Source of the DNA: Limiplasma sp964504385 | GTDB lineage: Bacteria > Bacillota > Clostridia > Christensenellales > Aristaeellaceae | Assembly: GCA_964504385.1 (NCBI GenBank) | Contig: CAZDEF010000014.1 | Coordinates: 1 to 42,985, forward strand | Length of the DNA: 42,985 bases | Reading direction: 5' to 3' | In this document: piece after piece, positions 40,533 to 42,985 of the stretch | How the letters are laid out: each line of letters starts with the position of its first letter | Position numbering within the stretch: position 1 is the first letter of the stretch | Notes under the pieces: generated by a model | Told to the model about the DNA's origin: nothing | Database searches by the model: none | The model's input: only the letters and a program-made list of their open reading frames with translations | Program-made: the position numbers and the translations under genes

Positions 40533-40548
40533 GGTTTGTGAACAAACC
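40533..40548. repeat. Palindrome between WYL and hrcA promoters
   Basis: A 7-bp inverted repeat GGTTTGT/ACAAACC with a two-base spacer. It lies 30 bp upstream of the WYL -35 and 32 bp upstream of the hrcA -35. With no U tract it is more likely a protein-binding site than a terminator. Confidence 0.45.
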
Positions 40549-40579
40549 CTGAACTTGCGTGGGAAAAATGAAAAAGCCC

Positions 40580-40608
40580 TTGACAAAGAAGCCTTGGTAG
40601 CATATCAT
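40580..40608 (+). promoter_or_regulatory. Sigma-A promoter of hrcA-grpE-dnaK
   Basis: TTGACA (40580-40585) and TATCAT (40603-40608) are 17 bp apart. The CIRCE operator begins 9 bp downstream, so HrcA bound there covers the transcription start. Confidence 0.9.
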
Positions 40609-40616
40609 ATGCAGTG

Positions 40617-40643
40617 TTAGCACTCGAGGTTGATGAGTGCTAA
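40617..40643 (+). promoter_or_regulatory. CIRCE operator
   Basis: TTAGCACTC and GAGTGCTAA separated by nine bases form a perfect match to the CIRCE consensus, the binding site of the heat-shock repressor HrcA. Confidence 0.98.
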
Positions 40644-40683
40644 CAACTGAGAAAGCAAGCAACCAACGAAGGAGGTGGCAGAC

Positions 40684-41706
40684 ATGCCGATGGACGCGCG
40701 AAAGTTCCGTATACTGCAAGCGATCATTGACGACTATATCCTGACTGCCATCCCCGTGGGCAGCCGCACCATTTCCAAAAAGTACGAAATGGGCTTGAGT
40801 TCCGCTACGATTCGCAATGAAATGAGCGATCTGGAGGAGCTTGGCTATCTGGATCAGCCCCATGTGAGCGCAGGACGCATCCCCAGCACCAAGGCCTACC
40901 GCCTGTATGTGGATCAGCTGCTGCAGAAAGGCGTGATCCGTTCCGGAGACGCGGAAAGCATCCGCGATCACTTTGGCAACCGCGCCAGTCAGATGGAGGA
41001 TATCATCAGCCGGGCGGCGCAGGTGTTGTCCGGTATGACCAACTATACATCGCTGGTGATGAGCCCGAAGGGCAAGGAGCTGCACATCCGCACACTGCAG
41101 CTGGTGCCGGTGTCCTCCACCAGCGCGCTGCTGGTGATCGTGACTGACGGCGGCATCATGCGCGACACCGTGATTCGCGTGGGCAGCGATCTGGATTCCG
41201 ATGCGCTCTACGCCGTCAGCCGGATGCTGACGGAGAAGCTGGCCGGACATACCGTGTCCGAAGCGATCCGGCTGCTGAGCGGCATGCCGGTGCAGCAGGG
41301 CGGGCAGGTGCTGAACGGCGTGAAGGACTTTCTGGACACGGTGGAAGGCGACAGCAGCAAGACCAAGCTGGCGCTGGGCGGCCAGAGCAACATCCTGAAC
41401 TTTCCGGAGTACAGCGATGTGGAAAAGGCCAAGGGCTTCCTGAGCGTGCTGGAGACCAAGGAGAAGCTGGTGCACCTGCTGGAAGAGCAGGGCGAAATGG
41501 CCGTTACCGTGCGCATCGGCCCGGAGACCGGCATCCCGGAACTGAGCGACTGCTCGCTGGTGACCGCCACTTATCGCCTGAGCGACAACACCCACGGCAC
41601 CATCGGCGTGATCGGCCCCACCCGCATGCAATACGGCCGCGTACTGAGCATTTTGAACGCCATGGGGCAGCAGCTCAGCGACCTGCTGGGGTCGGATAAG
41701 GAGTAG
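40684..41706 (+). CDS. hrcA: Heat-inducible transcription repressor HrcA
   Basis: A 340-residue repressor that binds CIRCE and is kept active by GroEL. The N-terminal winged helix is clear (RKFRILQAIIDDYILTAIPV, LSSATIRNEMSDLEELGYL) followed by the family hallmark PHVSAGRIPSTKAYRLYVD. The C-terminal end GTIGVIGPTRMQYGRV is also diagnostic. The start is ATG 40684 with GAAGGAGG eight bases upstream; a GTG at 40675 overlaps that site. It is first in the operon behind its own operator; grpE follows after 4 bp. Confidence 0.98.
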   Translation: MPMDARKFRILQAIIDDYILTAIPVGSRTISKKYEMGLSSATIRNEMSDLEELGYLDQPHVSAGRIPSTKAYRLYVDQLLQKGVIRSGDAESIRDHFGNRASQMEDIISRAAQVLSGMTNYTSLVMSPKGKELHIRTLQLVPVSSTSALLVIVTDGGIMRDTVIRVGSDLDSDALYAVSRMLTEKLAGHTVSEAIRLLSGMPVQQGGQVLNGVKDFLDTVEGDSSKTKLALGGQSNILNFPEYSDVEKAKGFLSVLETKEKLVHLLEEQGEMAVTVRIGPETGIPELSDCSLVTATYRLSDNTHGTIGVIGPTRMQYGRVLSILNAMGQQLSDLLGSDKE

Positions 41707-41710
41707 CAAC

Positions 41711-42313
41711 ATGGTCAAGAAAAAGAGAAAGCAAAGAGGGAACAACATGCAGGAGAACGAACGCAAGCTGCAGCCTGAAACGGAAACCGAAGCCATTGAT
41801 CCCGCTGCCGAAGCAGCCGTGGAGGAACAGCCTGTGCAGGAGGAACCGGTGCAGGAAGCCGCAGCTGACGAACTGGCCGCCGCCATCGCCAAGCAGGAGG
41901 AATACCTCAACATGGCGCAGCGTGTGCAGGCCGACTTTGACAACTTCCGCCGCCGCAACCAGAACGTGCGCAAGGAAGCCTATGACGACGGCACCCGCAG
42001 CTTTGCCACCACACTCCTGCCGGTGATCGACAATTTGGAACGCGCTATCGCCGCCGCTGCCAACAGCTCCGATGAGTCGCTCAAGAGCGGCGTGGAGATG
42101 GTGCACCGCCAGCTGTGCGAGTGCTTTGAAAAGCGCGGCATCACCGCGATCGACCGCCTCGGTCAGCCCTTTGATCCCAATCTGGAAAACGCCGTCATGC
42201 AGGGCACTGCGGACGAAGGCGAGCCCGGCACCGTGTGCGCCGTGTTCCAGAAGGGCTACCAAATGGAGGGCGTGGTGCTGCGCCACGCCATGGTCAAGGT
42301 CGTGGCTGAATAA
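41711..42313 (+). CDS. grpE: Nucleotide exchange factor GrpE
   Basis: A 200-residue co-chaperone that releases ADP from DnaK. An acidic Gln/Glu/Ala-rich N-terminus (about 15-55) leads into the long dimer helix (RVQADFDNFRRRNQ) and the beta domain (FDPNLENAVMQ, VCAVFQKGYQMEGVVLRHAMVKV). Two starts are possible: ATG 41711 with AAGGAG seven bases upstream and ATG 41747 with GAGGGA five bases upstream. I choose the first because its ribosome site is better; the first twelve residues are basic, unlike the acidic stretch after them. Confidence 0.96.
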   Translation: MVKKKRKQRGNNMQENERKLQPETETEAIDPAAEAAVEEQPVQEEPVQEAAADELAAAIAKQEEYLNMAQRVQADFDNFRRRNQNVRKEAYDDGTRSFATTLLPVIDNLERAIAAAANSSDESLKSGVEMVHRQLCECFEKRGITAIDRLGQPFDPNLENAVMQGTADEGEPGTVCAVFQKGYQMEGVVLRHAMVKVVAE

Positions 42314-42424
42314 AGCCCGTTCCCCCAGACGCGGCGCAAGCCGCTTACCATATACATTCCCTACGTTGACAACGATCCTGAATGCGCATGCAGGCGCAAC
42401 AGTTATTTGAAGGAGGAAACATTT

Positions 42425-42985
42425 ATGTCCAAGATTATCGGTATTGACCTGGGTACTACCAACAGCTGCGTGTCCGTGATGGAAGGCGGCGAGGCCGTCG
42501 TTATCCCCAACGCTGAAGGCGCGCGCACCACTCCCTCCGTTGTGGCGTTCACCAAGGACGGCGAGCGTCTGGTGGGCCAGATCGCCAAGCGTCAGGCCAT
42601 CACCAATCCTGACCGCACCATCATCTCCATCAAGCGCGAGATGGGCACCAATTTCAAGGTCTCCGTTGACGGCAAGGACTACACGCCGCAGGAGATCAGC
42701 GCTATGATTCTGCAGAAGCTCAAGGCGGATGCGGAAGCGTATCTGGGCGAGACCGTCACGCAGGCGGTCATCACCGTGCCTGCCTACTTCTCCGACAGCC
42801 AGCGCCAGGCCACCAAGGATGCCGGCCGCATCGCCGGTCTGGAAGTGCTGCGCATCATCAACGAGCCTACCGCTGCCTCTCTGGCCTATGGCTTGGACAA
42901 GGATGAGACCCACAAGATTCTGGTGTATGACCTGGGCGGCGGCACCTTCGATGTCAGCATTCTGGAAATTGGCGACGGCGTGTTT
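42425..42985 (+). CDS. dnaK: Chaperone DnaK, 5' part, cut by window end
   Basis: The first 187 residues of Hsp70. The ATPase domain opens with IIGIDLGTTNSCVSVMEG (phosphate loop 1) and continues through VITVPAYFSDSQRQATKDAG, RIINEPTAASLAYGL and the second phosphate loop VYDLGGGTFDVSILE near the window end. GAAGGAGG lies nine bases before the ATG. It follows grpE after 111 bp; a TTGACA at 42366-42371 in this gap has no matching -10, so dnaK is probably read from the hrcA promoter. Confidence 0.98.
   Translation, partial: MSKIIGIDLGTTNSCVSVMEGGEAVVIPNAEGARTTPSVVAFTKDGERLVGQIAKRQAITNPDRTIISIKREMGTNFKVSVDGKDYTPQEISAMILQKLKADAEAYLGETVTQAVITVPAYFSDSQRQATKDAGRIAGLEVLRIINEPTAASLAYGLDKDETHKILVYDLGGGTFDVSILEIGDGVF

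Noticed and set aside
42314..42424. Separate dnaK promoter
   Set aside because: A TTGACA is present at 42366-42371 but no acceptable -10 box lies 16-18 bp downstream.
40471..42913. Long - strand frames opposite hrcA, grpE and dnaK
   Set aside because: Antisense to three highly conserved heat-shock genes.
1..42985. tRNA, rRNA, insertion sequences, phage genes, CRISPR arrays
   Set aside because: No cloverleaf, rRNA stretch, transposase, integrase or repeat-spacer pattern was seen in the intergenic regions; almost all the sequence is filled by the genes listed.

Overview
The window reads as a chromosomal segment of an endospore-forming, saccharolytic Firmicute of the class Clostridia. The evidence is a complete eight-gene spoIIIA cluster, a CIRCE-controlled hrcA-grpE-dnaK operon, strong AGGAGG-type ribosome binding sites, and sigma-A promoters and hairpin-plus-U-tract terminators throughout. 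Most of the window is GC-rich (high fifties by eye). The stretch from about 21.2 to 28.4 kb is clearly poorer in GC. I cannot name a species; a gut-type Clostridia lineage is only an inference from gene content.

Layout. (1) 0.1-4.1 kb: an MFS transporter and a GH78 alpha-L-rhamnosidase in one + strand unit, with a palindrome inside the promoter spacer. (2) 4.2-6.0 kb: a glycogen synthase (- strand) with an extra C-terminal domain that looks like SCP2. (3) 6.1-16.3 kb: a - strand carbohydrate locus. A LacI-type regulator heads a tightly overlapped operon of GH31 glycosidase, GH65 phosphorylase-family enzyme, two ABC permeases and a secreted solute-binding protein; a further glycosidase of unassigned family follows with its own promoter. 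(4) 16.4-21.1 kb: a ZIP-type metal transporter and the sbcD-sbcC nuclease pair. (5) 21.3-28.4 kb, lower GC: a membrane-anchored AraC-type regulator with a PHP phosphoesterase, divergent from a second ABC importer. A strong hairpin lies between its binding protein and its permeases. (6) 28.5-30.7 kb: M24 peptidase, EF-P and a CD1247-type Cys/Asp-rich protein. (7) 30.8-32.0 kb: a flavodoxin-ferredoxin protein and a YaiI/YqxD protein. (8) 32.1-37.3 kb: an L,D-transpeptidase followed at once by spoIIIAA-AH. A good match to a sigma-E promoter precedes the transpeptidase, which suggests one mother-cell operon. (9) 37.3-40.5 kb: a DUF1622 protein, hemW, and a WYL regulator / zinc-ribbon / RidA module. 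(10) 40.6 kb to the end: hrcA, grpE and the start of dnaK.

How it fits together. Two carbohydrate ABC importers lack their own ATPase, so a shared MsmX-like ATPase elsewhere is expected. The LacI locus would import an alpha-glycoside, and GH31 (hydrolysis) and GH65 (probably phosphorolysis) would break it down inside the cell; surplus glucose could feed the glycogen synthase. Both solute-binding proteins have signal peptides without a lipobox cysteine, which is unusual for a single-membrane Firmicute.

Most interesting leads: the glycogen synthase-SCP2 fusion, the putative sigma-E-driven transpeptidase-spoIIIA operon, a very short SpoIIIAG lacking the insertion known from Bacillus, the Cys-Asp run in the CD1247-type protein, and the unassigned glycosidase. 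Function calls rest on motif recognition by eye; no database search was possible.
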